Positions 43,199 to 52,043 of a stretch of 64,000 bases of DNA are shown here, piece after piece. The DNA is from Pseudomonas serbica (GTDB taxonomy: Bacteria > Pseudomonadota > Gammaproteobacteria > Pseudomonadales > Pseudomonadaceae). The notes below the pieces were generated by a model. That model was not told the DNA's origin. It made no database searches and was given only the letters and a program-made list of their open reading frames with translations. How positions within the stretch are numbered: the stretch's first letter is position 1; each line of letters starts with the position of its first letter. The stretch covers positions 172,986 through 236,985 of the forward strand of contig NZ_JAQIYM010000012.1 of assembly GCF_028823535.1 (NCBI RefSeq), written 5' to 3'. The position numbers were made by a program, and so were the translations under genes.

Positions 43199-44245
43199 AT
43201 GAACACGACCTTCAACGCCCCAACCCCCAACACCAAGATCCCGGTGACCATCCTCACCGGCTTCCTCGGCGCCGGCAAGACCACCCTGCTCAACTACATC
43301 CTCAAGGAGAACCACGGGCGCAAGATCGCCGTGATCGAGAACGAGTTCGGCGAGGTCGGCATCGACGGCGATTTGGTGCTCAGCTCGGAAACCGAAGAAA
43401 TCTACGAGATGGTCAACGGCTGCGTGTGTTGCACCGCCGAGGTTCGCGAGGACCTGGTGCGCATCGTCCGCGAGCTGGTGGCGCGGCCGGTGCGACTCGA
43501 TCATATCCTGATCGAGACCAGTGGCCTGGCCGACCCGTACCCGGTGGCCCAGAGCTTCTTCATCAACGACCCGATTGCCGATGAAGTAGAGCTCGACGCC
43601 ATCGTCACCATGGTCGACGCCAAACACATCGCCCAGCACCTGGAAGACCTGCAACTCGATGGCGTGGACAATCAGGCCGTGGACCAGATCGTCTGCGCCG
43701 ACCGCATCGTCATCAACAAGGTCGACCTGGTCAGTGACGCCGAAGTGGCGGCCCTGAGCGAGAAAATCCGCGGGCTCAATGCCACGGCGGATCTAGTGAC
43801 TTCCAGCTATGCCGAAATCGACCTGTCGAAAATCCTCGGCATCGGCGCCTTCGAGTCCACGCAAAAACTCATGGAAATCGGTGCCGAGCACGATCACCAC
43901 GCTGACGAGCATCACCACGTCCACGACGAACCCGACCATGAGCACGACCCGAGCGTGACGTCGGTGGGCATTGCCGTGGACGGCGCGGTCAACCTGGGCG
44001 ACTTCCACCGCTGGATCACCCGCCTACGCACCGAACAGGCCGACAACCTGTACCGCATGAAGGGCGTGCTGGCGGTGGCGGATCAGGACCAGCGCTACGT
44101 GTTGCAGGGGGTGCACAGCCTGGTCGAGTTCCGTGCGTCAACCTTGTGGGGCAGCGAACCGCGCTCCAGCAAGATCGTGTTCATCGGCCGCGACCTGGAC
44201 CGCGCGGCGCTGAACCAGGGCTTCGCCGCCTGCCTGGCAGGCTGA
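43199..44245 (+). CDS. CobW/G3E-family metallochaperone GTPase
   Basis: A 348-residue GTPase with Walker A GFLGAGKTT (21-29), the conserved metal motif GCVCC (74-78), NKVD for guanine recognition and a His-rich loop (about 230-250, alternating DHH and HHH) before a C-terminal CobW_C domain. It is expected to deliver Zn2+ or another divalent metal to client enzymes. The metal-dependent amidohydrolases in the same cluster are likely clients. AGGAG lies 8 bases before the ATG. The link to those enzymes is inference from gene order. Confidence 0.9.
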   Translation: MNTTFNAPTPNTKIPVTILTGFLGAGKTTLLNYILKENHGRKIAVIENEFGEVGIDGDLVLSSETEEIYEMVNGCVCCTAEVREDLVRIVRELVARPVRLDHILIETSGLADPYPVAQSFFINDPIADEVELDAIVTMVDAKHIAQHLEDLQLDGVDNQAVDQIVCADRIVINKVDLVSDAEVAALSEKIRGLNATADLVTSSYAEIDLSKILGIGAFESTQKLMEIGAEHDHHADEHHHVHDEPDHEHDPSVTSVGIAVDGAVNLGDFHRWITRLRTEQADNLYRMKGVLAVADQDQRYVLQGVHSLVEFRASTLWGSEPRSSKIVFIGRDLDRAALNQGFAACLAG

Positions 44246-44323
44246 AAAAAGGCATCGGAGCCGGTGGATGGCGGTTCCGGGCACATGAACAACTGATGCC
44301 CATTTTTCAGGACAACACAAACC

Positions 44324-44416
44324 CTGTAGGAGCTGGCTTGCCAGCGAAAGCGGTGCGCCTGTTGGCATGGATGTCGACTGATATGCCGCCTTCGCTGGCT
44401 AGCCAGCTCCTACACA
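44324..44416. repeat. REP pair (GTAGGAGC type)
   Basis: CTGTAGGAGCTGGCTTGCCA and inverted CTTCGCTGGCTAGCCAGCTC, in the 249-base gap between cobW-like and NCS2 transporter genes. Confidence 0.9.
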
Positions 44417-44494
44417 AGGGATGAGGCGTCCCTGAACGGGCATCAGAACGAATACCCCTCTGTACCGAATAACAACAGCTAGAGGTGATTCCCC

Positions 44495-45856
44495 ATGTCG
44501 TCAGCCAATACCCCCGCTACATCCACCCTCCACCCCGTCGACCGGATTCTGCCGGTCCGACAAATGCTCACCCTCGGCCTGCAACACATGGCCGTCTCGT
44601 ACATCGGCGCCATCGCCGTGCCGTTGATTGTCGCCAGCGCCCTTAAAATGTCCCAGGCCGACACGGTGGTGCTGATCAGCACCACACTGTTCTGCTCGGG
44701 CATCGCCACCTTGCTGCAAACCGTCGGCTTCTGGAAATTCGGCGTGCGCCTGCCGATCCTGCAGGGCGTTGCGTTCAGTAGCGTGGGGCCGGTGATCGCC
44801 ATCGGCACCAACCCGCAAGTCGGTTTCGCCGGAGTCTGCGGGGCCGTGATCGGAGCCGGTATCTTCACCATGTTGATCGCGCCATTCGTGGGTCGATTAC
44901 GCCGGTTCTTTCCGCCGGTGGTGACCGGCTGCATCGTCACGGTGATCGGCCTGCAGCTGTTTCCGATCGCCTACGAGTGGGTCGGTGGTGGCCGCCACGC
45001 CAGTGATTTCGGCGCGCCAGCGTACCTGGCAGTCGCCGCCGTGGTGTTGCTCAGCATCCTCTTGGTCAGCCGCTACGGCAGCCCGATGCTGCGCAACATG
45101 GCGGTGCTGGTGGGCATGCTGGTGGGCGCGGCGTTGGCCTACGGGCTGGGCATGGGCAGTTTTCACAGTGTGCAGGAGTCGCCCTGGCTCACCGTGCCCT
45201 ACCCGTTCTACTTCGGTATGCCGACCTTCAGCCTGATCCCCATCGCCACCATGGTGGTGGTGATGATCGTGCAAATGGTCGAATCGATGGGGTTGTTCGT
45301 GGCCATCGGCGACATCGTCGACAAACCGGTGGAAGAAAAACAGGTCATCAACGGCCTGCGGGCCAATGGCCTGGCGAGCACCATCGCCGGCATGTTCGCG
45401 GCGTTTCCGTTCATTGCCTTCATGGAAAACGTCGGACTGGTGATCCTCACCGGCGTGCGCAGTCGCTGGGTCGTCGCCGTCAGCGGTTTGCTGATGTGCT
45501 CGGTGGCGCTGGTGCCCAAGGCCGGGGCGATCATCGCCTCCATGCCGACCGCGGCCCTTGGCGGTGCGGGCATCGCGATGTTCGGCGTGGTCGCGGCAGC
45601 AGGGATCCAGACCCTGGCCAAGGTCGACTATGAACACAATCGCTACAACGTGCTGATCGTCGGTTTCACCATCGCCGCCGCCCTGGTGCCGGTGCTGGCG
45701 CCGGCGCTGTTCAAGCAATTGCCCGAGTGGAGCCAGCCATTCCTGCACAGCAGCGTGGTCATCGCCTGCCTGGTGGCGGTGCTGCTCAACGCCACCCTTA
45801 ACGGTGTCAGTGTGCCCGATGCCGCCGCCAGCAAATCCGCTACCCATAGCCTCTGA
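44495..45856 (+). CDS. NCS2-family nucleobase/urate-type permease
   Basis: A 453-residue inner-membrane symporter of about 14 hydrophobic segments. Family marks are the N-terminal GLQHMAVSYIGAIAVPLIV, the QGVAFSSVGPV segment and the NVGLVILTGVRSR loop, near the NAT/NCS2 signature. Members carry uracil, xanthine, urate or related bases. AGGTG lies before the ATG. It is 12 bases upstream of the amidohydrolase gene and is likely its uptake partner. The exact base cannot be told, but with XdhC and a deaminase-like gene downstream a purine-like base is likely. Confidence 0.9.
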   Translation: MSSANTPATSTLHPVDRILPVRQMLTLGLQHMAVSYIGAIAVPLIVASALKMSQADTVVLISTTLFCSGIATLLQTVGFWKFGVRLPILQGVAFSSVGPVIAIGTNPQVGFAGVCGAVIGAGIFTMLIAPFVGRLRRFFPPVVTGCIVTVIGLQLFPIAYEWVGGGRHASDFGAPAYLAVAAVVLLSILLVSRYGSPMLRNMAVLVGMLVGAALAYGLGMGSFHSVQESPWLTVPYPFYFGMPTFSLIPIATMVVVMIVQMVESMGLFVAIGDIVDKPVEEKQVINGLRANGLASTIAGMFAAFPFIAFMENVGLVILTGVRSRWVVAVSGLLMCSVALVPKAGAIIASMPTAALGGAGIAMFGVVAAAGIQTLAKVDYEHNRYNVLIVGFTIAAALVPVLAPALFKQLPEWSQPFLHSSVVIACLVAVLLNATLNGVSVPDAAASKSATHSL

Positions 45857-45868
45857 CTGGAGCCGACC

Positions 45869-47257
45869 ATGACTCAACTGCAAAACATCCTGATCAAGAA
45901 CCCGGTGGCGGTGATGACCGGCCTGCGTGGCCCGCGAGCCAGGGCTGGTGCCGTGGACATCCGCATCGTCAACGGGCGCATCGCCGAAATGGCCGCAGGC
46001 CTTCAAGCGCAACCCGGTGAGCGGGTGATCGATGCGCGCCACTGCGTGGTGTATCCGGGGTGGATCAACACCCACCATCACTTGTTCCAGAACCTGCTCA
46101 AAGCCGTGCCCGAAGGCCTGAACCAGGACCTGCAAGGCTGGCTGGCCAGCGTGCCCTACCCGCGCCTCAACCGCTTCACCCCGCAACTGGCGCGGATCGC
46201 CGCCCAACTGGGCATGGCCGAACTGCTGCTGTCAGGGGTGACGACCTGCGCCGATCACCATTACCTCTACCATGCCAACGGCACCACCGAGACCGGTGAC
46301 CTGCTGTTCGACATGGCCGAGACATTCGGCCTGCGTTTCGTCCTGTGCCGGGGCGGCGCGCTGGAGTCGGCCAGTGCCCACCCGGGGTTCTCGAAAACCG
46401 CGCTGCAACCAGAAACCCTCGACCAGATGGTCGGTGACATCGAACGGCTCAAGTCGCGCTATCACCAGGACACCCCGGACGCCTTGCGCCGGGTGGTGGT
46501 CGCGCCGACCACGCCGACTTTTTCCCTGCCACCGACGCTGCTGCGGGAACTGGCCCACACCGCTCGCGGCCTCGGTTTGCGGCTTCACACGCACCTGTCG
46601 GAAACGCAGAACTACGTGAATTTCTGCCGCGAGAAATACAACTGCCTTCCAGTGGAATTCGTCGCCGAACACGAATGGCTCGGCCCGGATGTGTGGTTCG
46701 CCCACGCGGTGCACCTGCAACCCGGCGAAATACGCATGCTCGCGCAAACCGGAACCGGCATTTCCCACTGCCCGGTGAGCAATGCGCGCCTGGGCAGCGG
46801 CGTGGCACCGGTGCCGCAGATGTTCGAAGCCGGGGTGGCGATTTCCCTTGGCGTGGATGGCGTGGCGTCCAACGAATCAGGGAGCATGGTCGGCGAAGCG
46901 AACACCGCGTGGCTGATTCACCGGGCGGAGCAAGGCGCATCGGCGACCACCGCCGAAGATGTCATCCACTGGGGCACGGCTGGCGGTGCGCAGGTACTGG
47001 GGCTGGGCGCGGTGGGCACCCTGGAAATCGGCCAGGCGGCGGACTTGGTGATCTATGGACTCGATCATCCGCGCTTCTTCGGTTTCCACGACATCGCCGT
47101 GGCACCAGTGGTGGCGGGCGAGCCGATTGCGGTGAAGTACAGCCTGGTCGGCGGCCGGGTGGTGGTGGATGACGGCGTGATACCGGGGCTGGATGTGCAG
47201 CGGATGCGGACCGAGGCCTGGGAGGGGGTGCGACAGTTGATGAAGGTAGACGACTGA
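45869..47257 (+). CDS. amidohydrolase, 8-oxoguanine-deaminase / AtzB-like
   Basis: A 462-residue metal-dependent deaminase/hydrolase. The subtype motif WINTHHHLFQNLLKAVPEG (HxH), later LHTHLSET, WFAHAVHL and SLGVDGVASNESG with Asp, complete the zinc site. It resembles the 8-oxoguanine deaminase group (such as Pa0142) and hydroxyatrazine-type hydrolases. Twelve bases separate it from the NCS2 permease, so uptake and deamination are coupled. Substrate is inferred from similarity: 8-oxoguanine, guanine-like or triazine-like base. Confidence 0.88.
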   Translation: MTQLQNILIKNPVAVMTGLRGPRARAGAVDIRIVNGRIAEMAAGLQAQPGERVIDARHCVVYPGWINTHHHLFQNLLKAVPEGLNQDLQGWLASVPYPRLNRFTPQLARIAAQLGMAELLLSGVTTCADHHYLYHANGTTETGDLLFDMAETFGLRFVLCRGGALESASAHPGFSKTALQPETLDQMVGDIERLKSRYHQDTPDALRRVVVAPTTPTFSLPPTLLRELAHTARGLGLRLHTHLSETQNYVNFCREKYNCLPVEFVAEHEWLGPDVWFAHAVHLQPGEIRMLAQTGTGISHCPVSNARLGSGVAPVPQMFEAGVAISLGVDGVASNESGSMVGEANTAWLIHRAEQGASATTAEDVIHWGTAGGAQVLGLGAVGTLEIGQAADLVIYGLDHPRFFGFHDIAVAPVVAGEPIAVKYSLVGGRVVVDDGVIPGLDVQRMRTEAWEGVRQLMKVDD

Positions 47258-47274
47258 CCCACCACCCCACCTTC

Positions 47275-47368
47275 CTGTAGGAGCTGGCTTGCCAGCGAAA
47301 GCGGTGTGTCAGGCCCATATCTGCGCTGGGTTTGGCGCCCTCTTCGCTGGCAAGCCAGCGCCTGCAAG
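47275..47368. repeat. REP pair (GTAGGAGC type)
   Basis: CTGTAGGAGCTGGCTTGCCA and inverted CTTCGCTGGCAAGCCAGCGC between the amidohydrolase and XdhC genes. Confidence 0.9.
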
Positions 47369-47396
47369 GATCGCCGTCATTTTCTGGAGTGATTAC

Positions 47397-48548
47397 ATGT
47401 CCGGCCTCAACGAACTCTTGCACGCCATCGACGCCGCCGCCCAGGCCGGCGAAGAAACCATTCTCGCCACCGTGGTCAAGGTGGAAGGCTCGGCCTACCG
47501 CCGTCCCGGTGCGCGAATGCTCATCCCGTTGCACGGCCGCACCGTTGGCACCGTCAGTGGCGGTTGCCTGGAGCAGGACCTGGCAAAAAAAGCCTGGTGG
47601 CTGACCGATTCCGGCGAACCGCTGGTGCGCCGCTACAGCACCGGCGCCACCGAGGACGAAGACGAAGACGACGAGCAAAGCGCCCTGACCTTTGGCCTGG
47701 GTTGCAACGGCACGGTTTTCGTCTTGCTCGAACGCCTGCGCGCAAAATCCCCTGCACCGGCCATCGAACTGCTGCGCCGGGTGCGCGACCGTCAACAACC
47801 GGCTGCCATGGCCACGGTGATCGGCACCTCGCGCAATGCCTGCGTCCGGGTCGGCGAGCGCTTGCTGTCCGACACCGAGGGAAGCCTGCGCAGCCCGCAC
47901 CTGACCGATGCGATTCGCCATGACCTGCACAAGGCACTGGCGCAGAAAAAGTCCTCGAAACGCCTCTACACTGACGCCCGTGGAGAGGTCGAGGTGTTTA
48001 TCGAATACCTCGACCCGCCGCCGCGCCTGGTGATATTCGGCGCCGGCCACGACGCACAACCGTTGGTACGCATGGCCAAACTGCTGAACTGGCATGTCAG
48101 CGTGGTCGACAGCCGCAGCCACTTCGCCCGCGCCGAACGATTCCCGCAAGCCGACGCAGTCGTCTTCGCCAGCCTCGACAACCCGTTCGACCTGTCCCCG
48201 CTGATCGACGGCGCCGCGGTCGCGGTGATGACCCACAGCTACCGCCAGGACCGCCATTGGCTTGGGCTGGCGCTGCAGGCCTCACCCGCCTACCTCGGCC
48301 AACTCGGCCCCAGGGAGCGCACCGAACGCCTGCTGGCCGCCATCGGCCCGGGCAGCTCGGCGCTGCACTACCCCATGGGCCTCGACCTGGGTGGCGATAC
48401 CCCGCAGAGTGTGGCGCTGGCAATACTCGCCGAGATGACGGCGGTAATGAACCAGCGCCAGGGCGGGATGCTCCGGCATCGGAGCAAACCGATTCATCAG
48501 GTCGATCTTGTGGTCAGTGCAAAGCTCGAGTGTTCGGCAACCGTTTGA
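47397..48548 (+). CDS. XdhC-family molybdenum cofactor insertion protein
   Basis: A 383-residue protein with XdhC_CoxI N-terminal segment (ATVVKVEGSAYRRPGARMLI, VSGGCLEQDLAKKAW) and a Rossmann-like C-terminal domain (LVIFGAGHDAQPLVRMAKLLNWHVSVVDSR). XdhC proteins sulfurate and insert Moco into xanthine-dehydrogenase-type hydroxylases. No xdhAB genes lie beside it; the nearest hydroxylases of this family are the pair at 35-37.8 kb and at 1.7-4.4 kb in this window. The ATG follows TGGAG. An acidic run DEDEDDE near residue 85 is unusual but within the linker. Confidence 0.9.
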   Translation: MSGLNELLHAIDAAAQAGEETILATVVKVEGSAYRRPGARMLIPLHGRTVGTVSGGCLEQDLAKKAWWLTDSGEPLVRRYSTGATEDEDEDDEQSALTFGLGCNGTVFVLLERLRAKSPAPAIELLRRVRDRQQPAAMATVIGTSRNACVRVGERLLSDTEGSLRSPHLTDAIRHDLHKALAQKKSSKRLYTDARGEVEVFIEYLDPPPRLVIFGAGHDAQPLVRMAKLLNWHVSVVDSRSHFARAERFPQADAVVFASLDNPFDLSPLIDGAAVAVMTHSYRQDRHWLGLALQASPAYLGQLGPRERTERLLAAIGPGSSALHYPMGLDLGGDTPQSVALAILAEMTAVMNQRQGGMLRHRSKPIHQVDLVVSAKLECSATV

Positions 48549-48558
48549 AGATCATCAA

Positions 48559-48583
48559 ATCGCAGCCTGCCGCAGGCTGCGAT
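48559..48583. repeat. perfect short palindrome (second REP family)
   Basis: ATCGCAGCCTG (48559-48569) and CAGGCTGCGAT (48573-48583) form an 11-bp stem with a 3-base loop between the convergent XdhC and hydrolase genes. It may end transcription from either side; there is no T-run. Confidence 0.7.
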
Positions 48584-48593
48584 CTTCCTCGTT

Positions 48594-49877
48594 TCAAGCA
48601 GCCTGCGCCCCCTTGGCTACCGCTGCCGACGCCGCCAACATCGCCCGCAACAACACCGCACACCCGGCCGCCAAGTCATCCGGCGCGGCATTCTCGATTT
48701 CGTTGTGGCTGATGCCGCCTTCGCACGGCACGAAGATCATCCCGGCCGGACCGAGTTCGGCGAGGAAGATCGCGTCGTGCCCGGCGCCGCTGACAATGTC
48801 CATGTGCGACAGGCCAAGCCCTTGCGCCGCGCCGCGTACCGCTTCGACGCAGCCCTTGTCGAAATACAGCGGCGGGAAGTCGGCAGTGGGGGTCAGTTCA
48901 TAGGTCAGGCCGTGTTCTTCGCAGGTGGTTTCGATGACTTCGCGTACTTCGGCGATCATCGAGTCCAGTCGTGCCGGTTCCAGGTGGCGGAAGTCCAGGG
49001 TCATGCGCACCTCGCCCGGGATGACGTTGCGCGAGCCGGGATAGGCCTGCAGGCAACCGACAGTGCCGCAAGCGTGTGGCTGATGACCCAGGGCTGCGCG
49101 ATTGACCGCGCCGACGATCACCGCGGCCCCGACCAGGGCGTCCTTGCGCAGGTGCATCGGCGTCGGGCCGGCGTGGGCTTCGACGCCGCGCAGTTTCAGG
49201 TCGAACCATTTCTGTCCGAGGGCGCCCATGACCACGCCAATGGTCTTGCGTTCGTCTTCCAGGATCGGGCCTTGCTCGATGTGAGCTTCGAAATAAGCGC
49301 CCACGGCATGGCCACTGACTTTGCGGGTGCCCGCGTAGCCAATCGCATTGAGCGCCTCGCCTACTGTCACGCCCTCGGCGTCGACCTTGGCCAGGGTTTC
49401 TTCTAGGGTGAACTTCTCGGCGAATACGCCGGAACCCATCATGCACGGGGCAAAGCGCGAGCCTTCTTCGTTGGTCCACACCACCACTTCCAGCGGCGCT
49501 TCGGTCTCGATGCCCAGGTCATTGAGGGTGCGCAGTACTTCGACGCCGGCCAGCACGCCGAAGCAACCATCGAACTTGCCACCGGTGGGCTGGGTGTCGA
49601 TGTGGCTCCCGGTCATCACCGGTGGCAGATCCGGATTGCGTCCGGGCCGACGGGCGAAAATATTGCCCACGGCATCGATGCTGACGGTGCAGCCGGCCTC
49701 TTCACACCAAGCCACGAAAATGTCCCGGGCCTGCCGATCGAGGTCGGTCAGGGCCAGGCGACACACACCGCCCTTGACCGTGGCGCCGAGCCTCGCCAGC
49801 TCCATGAGCGACTGCCACAGGCGGTCGCGGTTGATGTGCTGATGGGTGGATTGCAGAACGTCTACGGCCGCGTTCAT
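48594..49877 (-). CDS. M20-family Zn-dependent N-carbamoyl-amino-acid hydrolase (beta-ureidopropionase-like)
   Basis: A 427-residue enzyme of the allantoate/N-carbamoyl amidohydrolase group. Metal residues sit in GSHIDTQPTGGKFDG, WTNEEGSRF, EAHIEQGP and the C-terminal SGAGHDAIFL and GGISHNE. In this setting, with dihydropyrimidinase and dihydropyrimidine dehydrogenase near, it is the third step: N-carbamoyl-beta-alanine to beta-alanine, CO2 and NH3. Allantoate amidohydrolase activity is the alternative. It is co-directional with the NCS1 transporter gene (51.5-50 kb) and follows it after a REP. Confidence 0.88.
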   Translation of the reverse strand: MNAAVDVLQSTHQHINRDRLWQSLMELARLGATVKGGVCRLALTDLDRQARDIFVAWCEEAGCTVSIDAVGNIFARRPGRNPDLPPVMTGSHIDTQPTGGKFDGCFGVLAGVEVLRTLNDLGIETEAPLEVVVWTNEEGSRFAPCMMGSGVFAEKFTLEETLAKVDAEGVTVGEALNAIGYAGTRKVSGHAVGAYFEAHIEQGPILEDERKTIGVVMGALGQKWFDLKLRGVEAHAGPTPMHLRKDALVGAAVIVGAVNRAALGHQPHACGTVGCLQAYPGSRNVIPGEVRMTLDFRHLEPARLDSMIAEVREVIETTCEEHGLTYELTPTADFPPLYFDKGCVEAVRGAAQGLGLSHMDIVSGAGHDAIFLAELGPAGMIFVPCEGGISHNEIENAAPDDLAAGCAVLLRAMLAASAAVAKGAQAA

Positions 49878-49939
49878 GGGGATCTCCTCAGGCTGTTCTT
49901 GTGTGTTTCTTCAGGCAATTGGGTGGTGTCCTTGAGGCC

Positions 49940-50008
49940 GCCTTCGCTGGCAAGCCAGCTCCTACAAGGGATCGCGGTCACCTGTAGGAGCTGGCTTGCC
50001 AGCGAAGG
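49940..50008. repeat. REP pair (GTAGGAGC type)
   Basis: CGCCTTCGCTGGCAAGCCAG and inverted CCTGTAGGAGCTGGCTTGCC, between the NCS1 transporter and ureidopropionase-like genes. Confidence 0.9.
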
Positions 50009-50017
50009 GGCCCTCGA

Positions 50018-51502
50018 TCACACCGCAGATTTCGCGATCGACGGACTAGGACGCATCGCGCACAACCCGTAATAAATCAACCCGCCAAGGGCCGATCCGG
50101 TAAACCAGCCATAGCTGTAGAACCAGCTGAACGCATCGCTGCCCAGGGACAACAACGTCAGCACCACTGGCACACCAAACGCGATGAATCCGCTCCAGTT
50201 CCACGCCGGATAAACGTCATCGCGATACAGGCCAGCGAGGTCCAGGCGCTGTTTCTTGATCAGGAAATAGTCCACCACCATGATCCCGGCTATTGGCCCC
50301 AGCAGGCTCGAATAGCCAAGCAACCAGTTGGAATAAACAGTTTCCAGGCTGACATCGGAAACGATCAGCCCGAGTTTTTTCAGCAGTTCATGGGCCATCA
50401 GCGCCAGCCCTACCAGCCCGGTAAGCATCACCGCCTTGGTCCGGTTGATCGCCTTGGGGGCGATGTTCTGGAAGTCGTTGGTGGGCGATACGATATTGGC
50501 CGCGGTGTTGGTCGAGAGCGTCGCAATGATGATCAGCGCCATGGCCAGCGCCACCCACACCGGGCTCTGGATATGGCCGATCAGGGTCACCGGGTCGGAC
50601 ACCGTCACACCCACCAGTTTCACCGAGGCGGCGGTCATCACCACGCCCAGGGAGGCAAACAGGAACATGGTCAGCGGCAGGCCGATGATCTGCCCGACAA
50701 TCTGGTCTTTCTGGCTTTTCGCGTAGCGGCTGAAGTCGGGAATGTTCAGCGACAGCGTGGCCCAGAACCCGACCATCGCGGTCAGTCCGGCGGCGAAGTA
50801 GCTGGCCACGCCCGCACCTTCAGGACGCTTGGGCGCGATTGCCAACAGTTCGGTCATCGACACGTTGGGCATCGCCCACACGAGCAACCCTACCCCCACC
50901 AGCACCAACAGCGGTGCCGAGAGGGTTTCCAGCCATTTGATCGACTCGGCGCCGCGAATCACCACCCACAGGTTCAGCGCCCAGAACACCATGAAGCCGA
51001 TGACCTCGCCAGTGCCGCCCAGGGACTTCCAGCCCTCGAACACCGAGCCCAGGAACAGGTGAATCGCCAGGCCGCCGAACATCGTCTGGATGCCGAACCA
51101 GCCACAGGCCACCAGCGCGCGGATCAGGCATGGGATGTTGGAACCGATAATGCCAAAGGACGAACGCAGCAACACCGGAAACGGAATGCCGTACTTGGTG
51201 CCGGGGAAGGCATTGAGCGTCAGCGGGATCAACACAATGATGTTGGCAAACAGAATGGCCAGCAGCGCTTCACCGACACTCAGTCCGAAATACGCCGTCA
51301 GCACCCCACCCAGGGTATAGGTCGGCACGCAAATCGCCATGCCCACCCATAACGCCGTGATGTGCCATTTGTTCCAGGTTCGTTCGCGCACCTTGGTCGG
51401 TGCAATGTCGTGGTTGTAACGGGGACTGTCGAGGACATCGCTGCCGGCCTCCAGCTCAAACAAGCCGTCGCGCTCGGTCACTTGCGATCTGATCTGTTGC
51501 AT
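50018..51502 (-). CDS. NCS1-family nucleobase transporter
   Basis: A 494-residue membrane protein of about 12 helices. The NCS1 marks are NHDIAPTKVRERTWNKWH before helix 1, the LRSSFGIIGSNIPCLIRAL segment and NIPDFSRYAKSQKDQ. The family takes up uracil, allantoin, cytosine or hydantoins. Placement next to the reductive pyrimidine genes points to uracil/thymine or dihydropyrimidine uptake. It is divergent from the dihydropyrimidinase gene across 541 bases. The gene begins ATG at 51502. Confidence 0.9.
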   Translation of the reverse strand: MQQIRSQVTERDGLFELEAGSDVLDSPRYNHDIAPTKVRERTWNKWHITALWVGMAICVPTYTLGGVLTAYFGLSVGEALLAILFANIIVLIPLTLNAFPGTKYGIPFPVLLRSSFGIIGSNIPCLIRALVACGWFGIQTMFGGLAIHLFLGSVFEGWKSLGGTGEVIGFMVFWALNLWVVIRGAESIKWLETLSAPLLVLVGVGLLVWAMPNVSMTELLAIAPKRPEGAGVASYFAAGLTAMVGFWATLSLNIPDFSRYAKSQKDQIVGQIIGLPLTMFLFASLGVVMTAASVKLVGVTVSDPVTLIGHIQSPVWVALAMALIIIATLSTNTAANIVSPTNDFQNIAPKAINRTKAVMLTGLVGLALMAHELLKKLGLIVSDVSLETVYSNWLLGYSSLLGPIAGIMVVDYFLIKKQRLDLAGLYRDDVYPAWNWSGFIAFGVPVVLTLLSLGSDAFSWFYSYGWFTGSALGGLIYYGLCAMRPSPSIAKSAV

Positions 51503-52043
51503 GGCCGCTCCACTGTTCTTTGAGTTATTTTTTGCTCATCGAGGGCTGGCGGCATCAATAAACGTGCCGGGTGCCCCGCTTGCGCATCGGGCAGTTCCAT
51601 AAACACTGTGCAACTAAATGATATGTATCAGTTTTATCAGGGCACCTCGATGACTTGCCATGTCACTCAGGCCGAATGCCAGGCAAGTTGTCCGAACTGT
51701 CAGGACTCAATCTGGTGCAGCCCTTTTTTTTTCAACGTCACGCCTCAACCATAGACCATCCTCAAACGGCTGATTTCACATAAGAAATCTTGACCATATT
51801 TGGTTCCTGTCAAGTGCGTCAAAATGGTGAGAGGCCGCACCATTATGCGGATTCATGTATTAATTCCTTATTTTTCAATTAGTTAAATCAGCAATAAGCT
51901 TATAAAAAATATTCTTGCTCATTCCTATAACTCAGACTAGCTTTTATTCCTGACAGCGTTGACAGGATTAATCCGGTTGCCGCTTGCGTCTATAAAACAT
52001 CTAGAACCGGCATCAGCCGGTCACTGCCTGCGAGGAACTCGGA
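51503..52043. other. divergent regulatory region of the pyrimidine cluster
   Basis: A 541-base AT-richer gap with no gene. CTTGAC (51789-51794) and GTCAAG (51809-51814) are inverted arms 14 bases apart, and the first overlaps TTGACCA, which is half of the RutR-type operator TTGACCA-NN-TGGTCAA; here TGGTTCC follows after four bases, so the match is partial. A very AT-rich stretch (about 51845-51930) and TTGACA (51969 area) lie nearer the dihydropyrimidinase start. Promoters could not be fixed. Confidence 0.4.

Noticed and set aside
51790..51807. RutR operator TTGACCA-NN-TGGTCAA
   Set aside because: Only the first half matches; spacing is four bases and the second half differs, so it was kept only as a weak note.
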